Positions 25,701 through 39,666 of a DNA stretch of 64,000 nucleotides are shown in pieces. The notes under the pieces were generated by a model. The model did not search any database. It was given only the letters and a program-made list of their open reading frames with translations, and was not told the DNA's origin. Each line of letters begins with the position of its first letter. Within the stretch, counting starts at the first letter, position 1. The position numbers and the translations under genes are program-made. Source of the DNA: Oscarella lobularis (Eukaryota > Porifera > Homoscleromorpha > Homosclerophorida > Oscarellidae); contig NC_089193.1 in assembly GCF_947507565.1 (NCBI RefSeq), positions 1,732,325 to 1,796,324 on the forward strand. The letters run 5' to 3'.

Positions 25701-27409
25701 TCTCTCTAAATCAAGACCCCCCATCAAGCGTTTTCTCACTTTGCTAGCAAAGCAGAGATAATTCGGCGAACAGTGCAATTTTCCGAGTACGTGAGCCTTC
25801 GCGTAGGGAGTCCAGAGCGTGCAATCGCAATAGCCGTCAAGGCGTTCCTCGTTTGGCAAACTAAAAAGGGAGCTACGGAGGAAGGAGACTATATATGGGA
25901 ACCGGAAAAAGAGAGAGGCGTTTGCTTGCCAGTATAATTCACTACGAGCTCGGATATCAAGATCGCGTTTGAGAGAAACGCGACGAGGGGATGAACCCAT
26001 GCTAAAATCAATTATTTCGCCTTTTTTTCTACTACATAGCCCTAGCTCTTACGGTAGAGGTGGCGAAGCAAAGACGTCTGTAGTCTCATCACCCGACAAT
26101 AGCCTAAATTTGAACGAATTATTTGAACTATTATACGTAGGGGTTTCTATACCGTTTCATGGCTATTTTCGTCAGTTGTTCCATGAGGAGGTGAACCTCC
26201 TCGACGTTTCTCAAGAACGAGAAATGATACTAAAGTTTTTTATATAATACAAAACCCCTCTACTCTAATAAAAGACATCCTCTCTTGCCTCTTTTGCCTT
26301 TGCACATACTACTATGCTATCTGATATAACGCCGCTTTCCTTGTCGAGTTTCTACGAAAAAATTCAACTCTCTTTACGTCTCTGTTTACGTCTCACGGTT
26401 ATATCTGTCCATCGAAGTAGAATCAAGTCTTCTTTGCCAATCATGAATGAGTAGAAGGCGAGGTGATTGACTGAGAGGTAGATCCAGCCTTGTCGAGGAA
26501 CTTTTCCTCTCCAATAAGTACAGGAATAGTCTAGAAGGAAAGAAACCCCGCGTGGATTGGATGGGGAGATTAGAGCTTTCTTCTTTCTTCTCACAGTTGA
26601 CAAGACGTTCGTCTTCTGGCATTTTGAAGATACGTCGAAAGCGAACTGACGCTGATTTGAGACGAAGTGAATCTGAGTCTGAGATTCGAAGAAAAAAAAT
26701 TAGACATATACATATACTGTAAAATGGTCGAATCTTTTTTTTTACCTCCTTCCTTCTCGGCCCCTTCGCCCTCGGGATCTTCATTGCAAAGGAAACTCTC
26801 CACTTTAGCCAAAACGAACGCAGATGCTTCCTCTTCAGTTTCAAAATTAACTAACACGAAAAAAATTATTTTCACGAAGTTTCCCCCTTTCCCCCACCTA
26901 CCCAATATGGGAAGAAGCTCTTCTTCTAACCATATCCACTGTTTCTCGACGTCTTTCAACGTTGCTCCACTTGCTACAACTAAAAGCGGAGCTTATGACG
27001 TAACGAAGCCCGAGGAACTTGTACAACTATAAAGATTATTCTCTCTATCGCTTGCCTAGCGTGCAATCTACTCTTTTTCTCCCTCTTTCTCACCGTGACT
27101 GACTTCCGAAGATTGGCATTGGAGTAGAATTCGAAACGGCGGGGTCTGGTCATTTCGAAAGCGAATCGAGCTCGTTTCTTTGCTTTTCTGCTATTCTACC
27201 TTCGAATCGAAGACGCTGTCGACGGTTCCGACGATTTTGCCGATGATTCCGCCGCCGCCGCCGTGGCCGCGACGTTTTTGAAGGACGAAGTAGAGATTCG
27301 AGCGTTCCGTGCTCCTTCGAAGCGAAACCGATCATCGACGAAGCGAATGCGTCGTTTGGACGTACCAAAGAGCCGTGGACAAGAGCACTTCTGACGGTTT
27401 TACCCACAT
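22720..27409 (-). CDS. TBC1D9: GRAM/TBC/EF-hand Rab-GAP, TBC1D8/TBC1D9-like
   Basis: Start [15 protein letters not shown] (27409), then [16 protein letters not shown] and [16 protein letters not shown], the diagnostic family N-terminus. Two GRAM-type domains follow: [20 protein letters not shown] (26420-26530) and [20 protein letters not shown] (25560-25860). The TBC domain has [18 protein letters not shown], the Arg finger EIERDLHR (near 24920) and the Gln finger [16 protein letters not shown], then [21 protein letters not shown] degenerate EF-hand region ([15 protein letters not shown]) and a conserved tail [19 protein letters not shown] close the protein. It ends LTSEK TAA at 22720; a consensus donor GTAAGT overlaps that stop, so an alternative last exon is possible. 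Presumed Rab-GAP on endomembranes. Many 50-90-bp introns. Confidence 0.92.
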
Positions 27410-27956
27410 TAGAAGGAGAAGGTGACTCAAGAGAAATGATTACGGCTACCGTAAATCGTGTTGCGTATTCTCTACTTTACTACGTCAAATTCGCGAACTG
27501 TTTGCAATAAAAGAAGAAGAAGATCTAAAAAGGATGCTAATCCAACTCGAAGCTGCCTTGCTTCTGGAGCGCTGAACTCCCTAAGAGCGAATTATTGCAG
27601 TAGTCGTGCAGGATTGCGTGATAGGCTTACCCTAGTAGGCAATTGTCTTCTACCGTGAACTGCTTGCAGAAACCGCTTCGTTTTGGTTCTGGATCGACCT
27701 GCAGCGAGGTGATAATAATTCGAGCGATCCGTTCACTCGATAAAGGAACTCTGATGTTGCTAAAACAGTCGCTAGATACTCAGGAAAACGAGGAACACTA
27801 CTACTTACAACTTGAGCATGGACGAGGGTTAGCGCGCTACTCATAAACTTTATTGCGCAAAAAAATAACGATTGATTAGTCAAACCAAAACAGAACAGAA
27901 CACCAAACGCTCTAATAGTCCAAATATATGCTGTCTATGAAGCTGACAAAAAAGTT
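27410..27956. other. Intergenic stretch with unassigned short ORFs
   Basis: 547 bp between the TBC1D9-like start and the inositol-phosphate-synthase stop. On the plus strand a charged helical segment LRQIRELFAIKEEEDLKR continuing to LEAALLLER-stop (27480-27575) and a second open segment YRELLAETASFWFW (27650-27745) share one frame. No start codon or convincing splice pair joins them. They could be remnants or a tiny unrecognised gene. Otherwise the stretch should hold two flanking regulatory regions. Confidence 0.35.
27849..27854 (-). terminator. Polyadenylation signal AATAAA for inositol-phosphate synthase
   Basis: AATAAA on the minus strand (TTTATT on plus), about 105 nt downstream of the stop codon at 27957. 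This is a plausible position for a 3' UTR end. Confidence 0.5.
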
Positions 27957-30407
27957 CTACGATTCTATGGCCTGCACCGTGCCCCTGGCCCTTCCAAGCT
28001 GCGGCACCCGAGCACCAGAACTGGCCGCAGACAAACTCGATTTCTCGCCGACTTTCTCAGCTGTTTTTACGCCAGCGGCGAGCTGCTGAGGCGCGGCGAG
28101 CTTGTGCTCGAGAAGCATGTAATTCTGCGGAGAAAGCCCAATGCAAGCGCGGAAAATATTCTCAATGCAAGCGCGCTGGCGGAAAAGGGCATTGACAATG
28201 GGCGTTCCTCGCGGAACCATGGGCGCTTTGAGGAGATAGCTGAGCAAGGAGAGCACGGAATTGAAGCGAGCAAAGTCAGCTTCTCCTTCTGAAAGTGAAG
28301 AAAAGAATTTTTTTAAATTAGAACGAACGCGAAGACGTAAAATATATACATATGCGTGACATTCGATGACGGCTTCTCATCATCTATATAAATATAGATC
28401 TGGGAGTTTATGGGCATTAAGCGAAATCGCAAATTCGAGAGAAAAAGAATGAATTTGTGATTTCGAATCCGGAAATCTCGCGTTTTTTTGGATTTTTCCG
28501 GATGTTTCAAGAGCCCCCCATGGTGACCGTCTCGCACCTACTGCGGTCCGAATGAAGAATGTGATCTTTTTTCTCACAATCTTTTCGACTAGGTATCTAA
28601 ATTGGGGCTTGTGTACATAAGCCCAGCTCCTGGCACAGAGGAGATTAGAGTCTTGGAAAGACTCGGCTTACCTTTTCTCAACGAAATCCTTTCGCACATC
28701 TCAGCCAAAATGACGAGATCGAGTATAATCGGAGTGGCCAAGAGAGAGTCCTAAAGGAACATCGATTAGAGCGGCGACTTTGATATAAGAACCAAATTAA
28801 ATTAAATCAGATTCGATTACTCTTATCTGTCGACAATAAACAAAGCCTCACTTACTTCGCATGTGTTGTGCACTGCAATCGTATTGAGGCCTCCCATAAA
28901 GATTTCCGACGTGTATTCATCCATCGCTCGTTTGCTGTCCGCCACAAAGGGAACGTATTTGATCACCACGCAATGATCCGGCTTTTCTCCGGGCTCGTAA
29001 AGAATCCTATTCGACTCAACCATATCGTCAACCACGTTGCTCTTGGAGATCTCCTTCGAGCGAAACTGCTGGGGAGCGGACAAATTTTTCCCGTCGTTGT
29101 TTCCAAGGTGATTGTAGCTGACAATGGAGCGAGGCTAGAAAGAAAAAAAAAACAAATCCCATACACATAACATTCATTAATAAAAAGTCAATTCTTTTAC
29201 CTTGATTCCAGCGCTGATGAGAAAGTCGACCAATACGGATTTCAATTTCGTTTGACCCGATTTAAAATCGTCTCCGCCCACGTAAACATTTTCTTTCTCC
29301 GCCAAATCAATGACTCCAGGCACAAGGGAGTTCTGTGGCGATCCGTTTATATAGGTGCAACCTTCCTGAATGCTTGCAACGGCGAAAAGAGATGAAGGCG
29401 ACATTTCGTCTTCGTTTCTTTCAATTGAAGCGAGCAATTCTTTCGCCGTCAAATTGAGACCTTCGCGGACGTCGCAGAATCTCTCCGTATTGGCCGTCCA
29501 CAAAACAATCACCTAATAGTAGTGATAATGTTAATATTTTATTATTGAAATTGTGTTTCTGTTTTACTTTGTCTAGCTTCTGTTTTGCTTTGAAATCTCT
29601 GATGTCTGCCCTCACTTGCTCCACCATTTCCTTCTTCGTTCCGGACAGGACGTTATTGGCTCGGTCCGCCTGATTAGCGGCAATGAAATCCGGGCAATAG
29701 ATGGAGGGACGAGGCTTGAGATTTTCCAAGTGGGGTTTGAGCTGGACTTGGAGGTTGTAGTCCAGCACTTGAGCACGTTCCATGGCTTCAGCCAAATTAG
29801 CAGAATTAATATCCCATCCGTCAATAACAAGATCATTGGGATGAACCATGGGAAGAAGATCCCCCAAAGCAATGTATTGCTCAACCCCACCTTATATGAA
29901 AAATAGATATTAATAAATTATTATTATAATTTAATTAATTAATTAATTATGTTTTTCTGACTTGAATTTGTTCCAAGACAGACAGTCGACGCTTGAGTAA
30001 TGGAACCGTAGTAATTCGATTTCTGTAATTCGAGGCAATTAGCGGCCAGAGGGGGCGTGGCCATGCCACGTGTACCTTGACTCCTTCTTTCGTGGGCCAG
30101 CTCAATCCGAGACGATTCGCGATGAGCGATCCGGTAAGAGTCGATCCGTTATTGCCGCCCCATCCCACGAGCATCACTCCCAAGCGTGGAACCTATCACG
30201 TGCAATGACGTCACAAAGGAATGGCATTTTCGATTCTCGCTGCACCTTGAGACTCGTTTGGAACTCGAACGTGGTCGCTTGGGGCTTGGCAAGAAACGAT
30301 GCGTCCGCCTGCGGCTCGACATGAGTCGTGTGGTACGTGTACGTGGATGAAATCGTCTCTTCTGTGTACGAGACGTTTGGGCTCGACACTTTGACTTTCA
30401 GAGACAT
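27957..30407 (-). CDS. ISYNA1: Inositol-3-phosphate synthase (myo-inositol synthase)
   Basis: NAD+-dependent conversion of glucose 6-phosphate to 1D-myo-inositol 3-phosphate, the first step of inositol synthesis in the cytosol. Start [14 protein letters not shown] (30407). The Rossmann motif [19 protein letters not shown] lies at about 30130-30180. Then come [29 protein letters not shown], the [20 protein letters not shown] to [20 protein letters not shown] block, and [19 protein letters not shown] with [16 protein letters not shown] near the end. The tail is Ala/Gly-rich and ends in TVQAIES. One intron of about 380 bp (28290-28670) is long for this window and holds nothing recognisable. Promoter elements lie at 30498-30543. 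Confidence 0.95.
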
Positions 30408-30902
30408 TTCGATATGCAAAAGTATCGTACGAGACTGCGCGTAACGTGTAGAATTCAGTTCCGAGAGAGCGCCTTGCAATCTGGCGCTGCGTCGCGCCTT
30501 ATATAGACGACGAGTGGCATGCGCTTGTCACGTGAGTCACGTGTTGGGGATGTCTGGAAGGATCTAGAATGCGTGCCAACTTCTTTGGGAAAAAGATAAA
30601 TCATGCGCTCGGCCGTGGCCCGTGTTGCACCACAAGGCATTGTGAAGCAAATCGCGCACGGCATGATTTAGGCATGCTACGTAGATTCTTCGTTGGGAAA
30701 CGCGTTTCGTCACCACGCGTTCCTCAACGAATACATGTAGAAGGGTCCCCGGGGCGGTCTCTATCCAGTTCTATCCAGTTCTAAGGGGCGTGCTGCTCGT
30801 GCAACCGAACGGGTGCTTCTTTGGCGAAGGTCTACAGTGGTCATTGCTTACCGAACTCTTAGAAAATAAATATCTAAAGGATGATGCCGCTAGAACTTAG
30901 TG
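30408..30902. promoter_or_regulatory. ISYNA1 promoter with TATA box, two E-boxes and AP-1 site; remainder intergenic
   Basis: 495 bp between ISYNA1 and the MAP3K stop. On the ISYNA1 strand TATATAA lies at about 30498-30505, 90 bp from the ATG. Two CACGTG E-boxes lie at 30529-30534 and 30538-30543, 9 bp apart, with TGAGTCA (AP-1) at 30533-30539 overlapping both. Nothing recognisable lies from 30560 to 30900 apart from a short duplicated TCTATCCAGT near 30765-30780. Confidence 0.55.
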
Positions 30903-34052
<3,150 letters not shown>

Positions 34053-34085
34053 GCCACTAAACAAGAAATTTTACCAGCGTTTATT

Positions 34086-34130
34086 CATAGGTAGGGAAGC
34101 ATGTTTCCAGCGTTCATTCCTTATAGGTAA
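34086..34130 (+). repeat. Left flanking repeat of the 9-bp array
   Basis: TAGGTAGGGAAGCATGTTTC continuing to CCAGCGTTCATTC matches the right flank of the array (37953-37990) with few changes. CCAGCGTTYATTC also occurs twice here about 33 bp apart (34074 and 34107), so the array seems to have expanded inside a short tandem repeat. Confidence 0.75.
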
Positions 34131-34131
34131 G

Positions 34132-37100
34132 GAGGCTCCCACTACTACAAAGGCTACAACTACTACAAAGGCTCCAACTACAAAGGCTACAACGACTAAA
34201 AAGGCTCCAACTACTACAAAGGCTACAACGACTACAACGGCTACAACGACTACAAAGGCTACAACGGCTACAACGGTTACAAAGGCTACAACGGCTACAA
34301 AGGCTACAACGGCTACAACGACTACAACGGCTACAAAGGCTACAACTACTACAAAGGCTACAACGGCTACAACTACTACAAAGGCTACAACGACTAAAAA
34401 GGCTCCAACTACTACAAAGGCTACAACGACTACAACGGCTACAACGACTACAAAGGCTACAACGACTACAAAGGCTACAACGGCTACAACGGTTACAAAG
34501 GCTACAACGGCTACAACGGCTCCAACTACTACAACGGCTACAACGGCTACAACGGCTACAACTACTACAACGGCTACAACGGCTACAACGGCTACAACGG
34601 CTACAACGGCTACAAAGGCTACAACGGCTACAACGGCTACAACGGCTACAAAGGCTACAACGGCTACAACTACTACAAAGGCTACAACTACTACAAAGGC
34701 TACAACTACTACAAAGGCTACAACGGCTACAAAGGCTACAAAGGCTACAACGGCTACAACGGCTACAAAGGCTACAACTACTACAACGGCTACAACTACT
34801 ACAAAGGCTACAACTACTACAAAGGCTACAACTACTACAAAGGCTACAAAGGCTACAACGGCTACAACGGCTACAAAGGCTACAACTACTACAACGGCTA
34901 CAACGGCTACAACGGCTACAACGGCTCCAACTACTACAACGGCTACAACGGCTACAACGGCTACAAAGGCTACAACTACTACAAAGGCTACAACTACAAA
35001 GGCTACAACGGCTACAAAGGCTACAAAGGCTACAACGGCTACAACGGCTACAACGGCTACAAAGGCTACAACTACTACAAAGGCTACAAAGGCTACAACG
35101 GCTACAACGGCTACAAAGGCTACAAAGGCTACAAAGGCTACAACGGCTACAAAGGCTCCAACTACTACAACGGCTACAACGGCTACAACGGCTACAAAGG
35201 CTACAACTACTACAACGGCTACAACGGCTACAACGGCTCCAACTACTACAACGGCTACAACGGCTACAACGGCTACAACTACTACAAAGGCTACAACTAC
35301 TACAAAGGCTACAACTACTACAAAGGCTACAAAGGCTACAACGGCTACAACGGCTACAAAGGCTACAACTACTACAACGGCTACAACGGCTCCAACTACT
35401 ACAACGGCTACAACGGCTACAACGGCTACAAAGGCTACAACTACTACAAAGGCTACAACTACTACAAAGGCTACAACGGCTACAAAGGCTACAAAGGCTA
35501 CAACGGCTACAAAGGCTACAACTACTACAACGGCTACAACGGCTACAACGACTACAAAGGCTCCAACTACTACAAAGGCTACAACTACTACAAAGGCTAC
35601 AACGGCTACAAAGGCTACAAAGGCTACAACGACTACAAAGGCTACAACTACTACAAAGGCTACAACGACTACAAAGGCTCCAACTACTACAACGGCTACA
35701 ACGACTACAAAGGCTACAACTACTACAAAGGCTACAACGACTACAAAGGCTACAACTACTACAAAGGCTACAACGACTACAAAGGCTCCAACTACTACAA
35801 CGGCTACAACGGCTACAACGACTACAAAGGCTCCAACTACTACAACGGCTACAACGGCTACAACGGCTACAACGGCTCCAACTACTACAACGGCTACAAA
35901 GGCTACAACGGCTACAACTACTACAAAGGCTACAACTACTACAAAGGCTACAACTACTACAAAGGCTACAAAGGCTACAACGGCTACAACGGCTACAACG
36001 GCTACAAAGGCTACAAAGGCTACAACGGCTACAAAGGCTACAACTACTACAACGGCTACAACGGCTACAACGGCTCCAACGGCTCCAACTACTACAACGG
36101 CTACAAAGGCTACAACTACTACAAAGGCTACAACTACTACAAAGGCTACAACGGCTACAAAGGCTACAAAGGCTACAACTACTACAACGGCTACAACGGC
36201 TCCAACTACTACAACGGCTACAACGGCTACAACGGCTACAAAGGCTACAACGGCTACAAAGGCTACAAAGGCTACAACGGCTACAACGGCTACAACGGCT
36301 CCAACTACTACAACGGCTACAACGGCTACAACGGCTACAACGGCTACAAAGGCTACAACGGCTACAAAGGCTACAACGGCTACAAAGGCTACAACGGCTA
36401 CAAAGGCTACAACGACTACAAAGGCTACAACTACTACAAAGGCTACAACGGCTACAAAGGCTACAAAGGCTACAACGGCTACAACGGCTACAAAGGCTAC
36501 AACGGCTACAAAGGCTACAACGGCTACAAAGGCTACAACGGCTACAAAGGCTACAACGGCTACAAAGGCTACAACGGCTACAAAGGCTACAACGACTACA
36601 AAGGCTACAACTACTACAAAGGCTACAACGGCTACAAAGGCTACAAAGGCTACAACGGCTACAACGGCTACAAAGGCTACAACGGCTACAAAGGCTCCAA
36701 CTACTACAACGGCTACAACGGCTACAACGGCTACAACGGCTACAAAGGCTACAACGGCTACAACGGCTACAAAGGCTACAACGGCTACAACGGCTACAAA
36801 GGCTACAAAGGCTACAACGGCTACAACTACTACAAAGGCTACAACGGCTACAACGGCTACAAAGGCTACAACGGCTACAACGGCTACAAAGGCTACAACG
36901 GCTACAAAGGCTACAAAGGCTACAACGGCTACAACGGCTACAAAGGCTACAACTACTACAAAGGCTACAACGGCTACAACGGCTACAAAGGCTACAAAAG
37001 CTACAAAGGCTACAACGGCTACAAAGGCTCCAACTACTACAACGGCTACAACGGCTACAACGGCTACAAAGGCTACAACTACTACAACGGCTACAACGGC

Positions 37101-37950
37101 TACAACGGCTACAACGGCTACAACGGCTCCAACTACTACAACGGCTACAACGGCTACAACGGCTACAACTACTACAAAGGCTACAACTACTACAAAGGCT
37201 ACAACTACTACAAAGGCTACAACGGCTACAAAGGCTACAAAGGCTACAACGGCTACAACGGCTACAAAGGCTACAACGGCTACAAAGGCTCCAACTACTA
37301 CAACGGCTACAACGGCTACAAAGGCTACAACTACTACAAAGGCTACAACGGCTACAACGGCTACAACGGCTACAACGGCTACAAAGGCTACAAAGGCTAC
37401 AACGGCTACAACGGCTACAAAGGCTACAAAGGCTACAACGGCTACAACTACTACAAAGGCTACAACGGCTACAACGGCTACAACGGCTACAACGGCTACA
37501 AAGGCTACAACGGCTACAAAGGCTACAACGGCTACAAAGGCTACAACGGCTACAAAGGCTACAACGGCTACAAAGGCTCCAACTACTACAACGGCTACAA
37601 CGGCTACAAAGGCTACAACTACTACAAAGGCTACAACGGCTACAACGGCTACAACGGCTACAACGGCTACAAAGGCTACAAAGGCTACAACGGCTACAAC
37701 GGCTACAAAGGCTACAAAGGCTACAACGGCTACAACTACTACAAAGGCTACAACGGCTACAACGGCTACAACGGCTACAACGGCTACAACGGCTACAAAG
37801 GCTACAACGGCTACAAAGGCTACAACGGCTACAAAGGCTACAACGGCTACAAAGGCTACAACGGCTACAAAGGCTACAACGACTACAAAGGCTACAACGG
37901 CTACAACTTCTACAAAGGCTCCAACTACTACAAAGGCTACAACTACTACA
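34132..37950 (+). repeat. 3.8-kb array of 9-bp units keeping one Thr/Ala/Lys reading frame
   Basis: Irregular array built almost wholly from ACAACGGCT, ACAAAGGCT, ACAACTACT and CCAACTACT. Read in the frame of 34135, units give Thr-Thr-Ala, Thr-Lys-Ala, Thr-Thr-Thr and Pro-Thr-Thr. Odd variants are also whole codons (for example ACG GTT ACA, or a missing ACT ACT). The frame at the left edge equals that at the right edge, where GCC TTA TAG (37951-37959) ends it. The open stretch runs from about 34039 to 37959, roughly 1300 codons, but has no ATG and no clear exon to join. It could be a mucin-like Thr-rich exon or a non-coding satellite. It lies beyond the last resolved exon of the MAP3K gene. 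Confidence 0.85.
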
Positions 37951-37952
37951 GC

Positions 37953-37990
37953 CTTATAGGTAGGGAAACATGTTTCCAGCGTCTATTCTT
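37953..37990 (+). repeat. Right flanking repeat with 14-bp palindrome
   Basis: TTATAGGTAGGGAAACATG continuing to TTTCCAGCGTCTATTC is the counterpart of the left flank. It contains the perfect 14-bp palindrome GGAAACATGTTTCC (37964-37977); the left copy has one mismatch. Confidence 0.75.
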
Positions 37991-38015
37991 TCTACTTTTA
38001 AATCGACTCCATCAT

Positions 38016-39521
38016 TTATATATTAATACCTTTCAATTTATTCTTTAGTCTCGGCGTCTTGGCAACGTCCACCGGCGTCCGTCCCCTCTCATTGGCCAGC
38101 GTGATATCAGCTCCATGATCAAGCAAAATATCGGCGGCCGCCTCGTGGCCACCCTCGGCCGAAAAGTGCAAGGGCGTCGATCCGTCGCGTCCTAGGGCGT
38201 TCACGTTGGCGCCGCTGTTCAAAAGATATTCGATCATTGGAACGCTGCCTGCTTCGGAGGCACAATGAATGGGGGCGTTTCGCTGTCCATCTCGAATGTC
38301 TGAGGATGGTGTTATATATGTCCTTATGGATATAATAATGATTAATACCTATTTCCGTGCCTTCGGAGAGGAGAAGAGCGACGATTTGCTGAGCAAACGA
38401 ACCGCTCGCGTGCGCAGCAAAATGAATTGCCGTGCGTCCATCAGAATCAGAAGCCGTGACGTCTCTATAGTGAAAATGGGTGCTGTCCTATTTTCTTATA
38501 TGATTTCATACGCTTTGTGTTTGATTAGGTGCGTCACGACGTCGGCTGGCCTGTAATTTTTTAATATCGCCGATTCCACTATAACGAAATATTATTAATT
38601 AATTTTTAAAAATAAAATTTTCATTTCTTACGCTTCTGAAATAGATCAATGTCGCGAGTGACCAATAGCAGGGGAGTATATCCCTCCGCATTTCGACAAT
38701 TGACGTCGATAAACGGTTTGCTGAGCAATTGGCGAACAATGGAAAAATCGCCCTGCCAAGCGGCTTGCAATAAATTGCGATTAGAAACTCCTTGCCTATT
38801 GATCGAATCTAGAAAAGATGGAGAGAAAGACTCGAGGTCAGAAAAAAAGGGGTATTCGTTTCGTCGACCTGTAATCGTAGCGCGAATCTCGTCCTTCCCC
38901 GTCACGTCGACGGCCGTTTCGTCATCGTCGTTTTGAAGCGTCGCGTCGGCGCCGAAGATGAGTAGCAAAGCGACAATCTTTACGGAACACACACCGAGAT
39001 CCAAGACAAATAAACTAATAGTCCCCCCGCTAAGGAGACTCTTCGCGATCGATACCTTAGCGAAGCCCTTTCGCGCGGCGACTATGAGCGCCGTGTCGCC
39101 CGTGCCCTTGTAACGCGCGTCGACCATGGAATTCTTTCGGTAAGGAAGAACAAATCGGGTGGGCGGAGCGGAAGGGGGACGAAAGAACGACGCGGGGAAA
39201 GAAGTCGGGTTTCTTACCTTGCGACCGCCTTGCTTTAGAATGGTTTGGACTTTGGCTAAGTCGCCGATCTGAGAAAGGAGCGTCGCGCTCTTCGCTAATT
39301 TGCAACTTGGAGAGTCATCTTGCATCTTACCGCGACCGCTTGCATAAACGCTTCTTCGAGCGATCGAGAACTTTGGAAGGAGAAAGAGATGACGAGTGCA
39401 CTCGATCTTAGGCCCGATTTTGTTCTATTTACCTTCCGCTAGTTAGCACGGACGCGGCGGCGTCGTGATAAGGGACGAGAATATCGCGACTCGTCTTCCG
39501 ATCTAACTTCTGTTTGGCCAT
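38016..39521 (-). CDS. Ankyrin-repeat protein
   Basis: Start MAKQKLDRKTSRDILVPYHD (39521), then a short helical lead (SRSLEEAFMQAVA) and at least seven ankyrin-type repeats over small exons. Clear units include SATLLSQIGDLAKVQTILKQ, DTALIVAARKGFAKV, NLLQAAWQGDFSIVRQLLSK, GYTPLLLVTRD, GRTAIHFAAHASGS, then NAPIHCASEAGSVPMIEYLL and GSTPLHFSAEGGHEAAADIL. It ends LKNKLKGINI with a stop at 38016. No catalytic or membrane domain is visible, so it is probably a protein-binding scaffold. I cannot name an orthologue. Only 145 bp separate its start from the divergent JmjC gene, with one CACGTG near 39627. Confidence 0.82.
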
Positions 39522-39666
39522 CGGAGGAGGAAGGAGAGGGGTAAAGAAAAAGGAGCGAGATCTCTCGTAAGATGTTTATCCGGTAGGCATAACGATAATA
39601 GCCTACGGGACGCGAATAAAAAATAATCACGTGGGCTAGGTAACTGTAAGATGAACTGATTCGGCT

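Noticed and set aside
34132-37950. CRISPR-like array
   Set aside because: Units are 9 bp and contiguous without spacers, in a clearly eukaryotic context.
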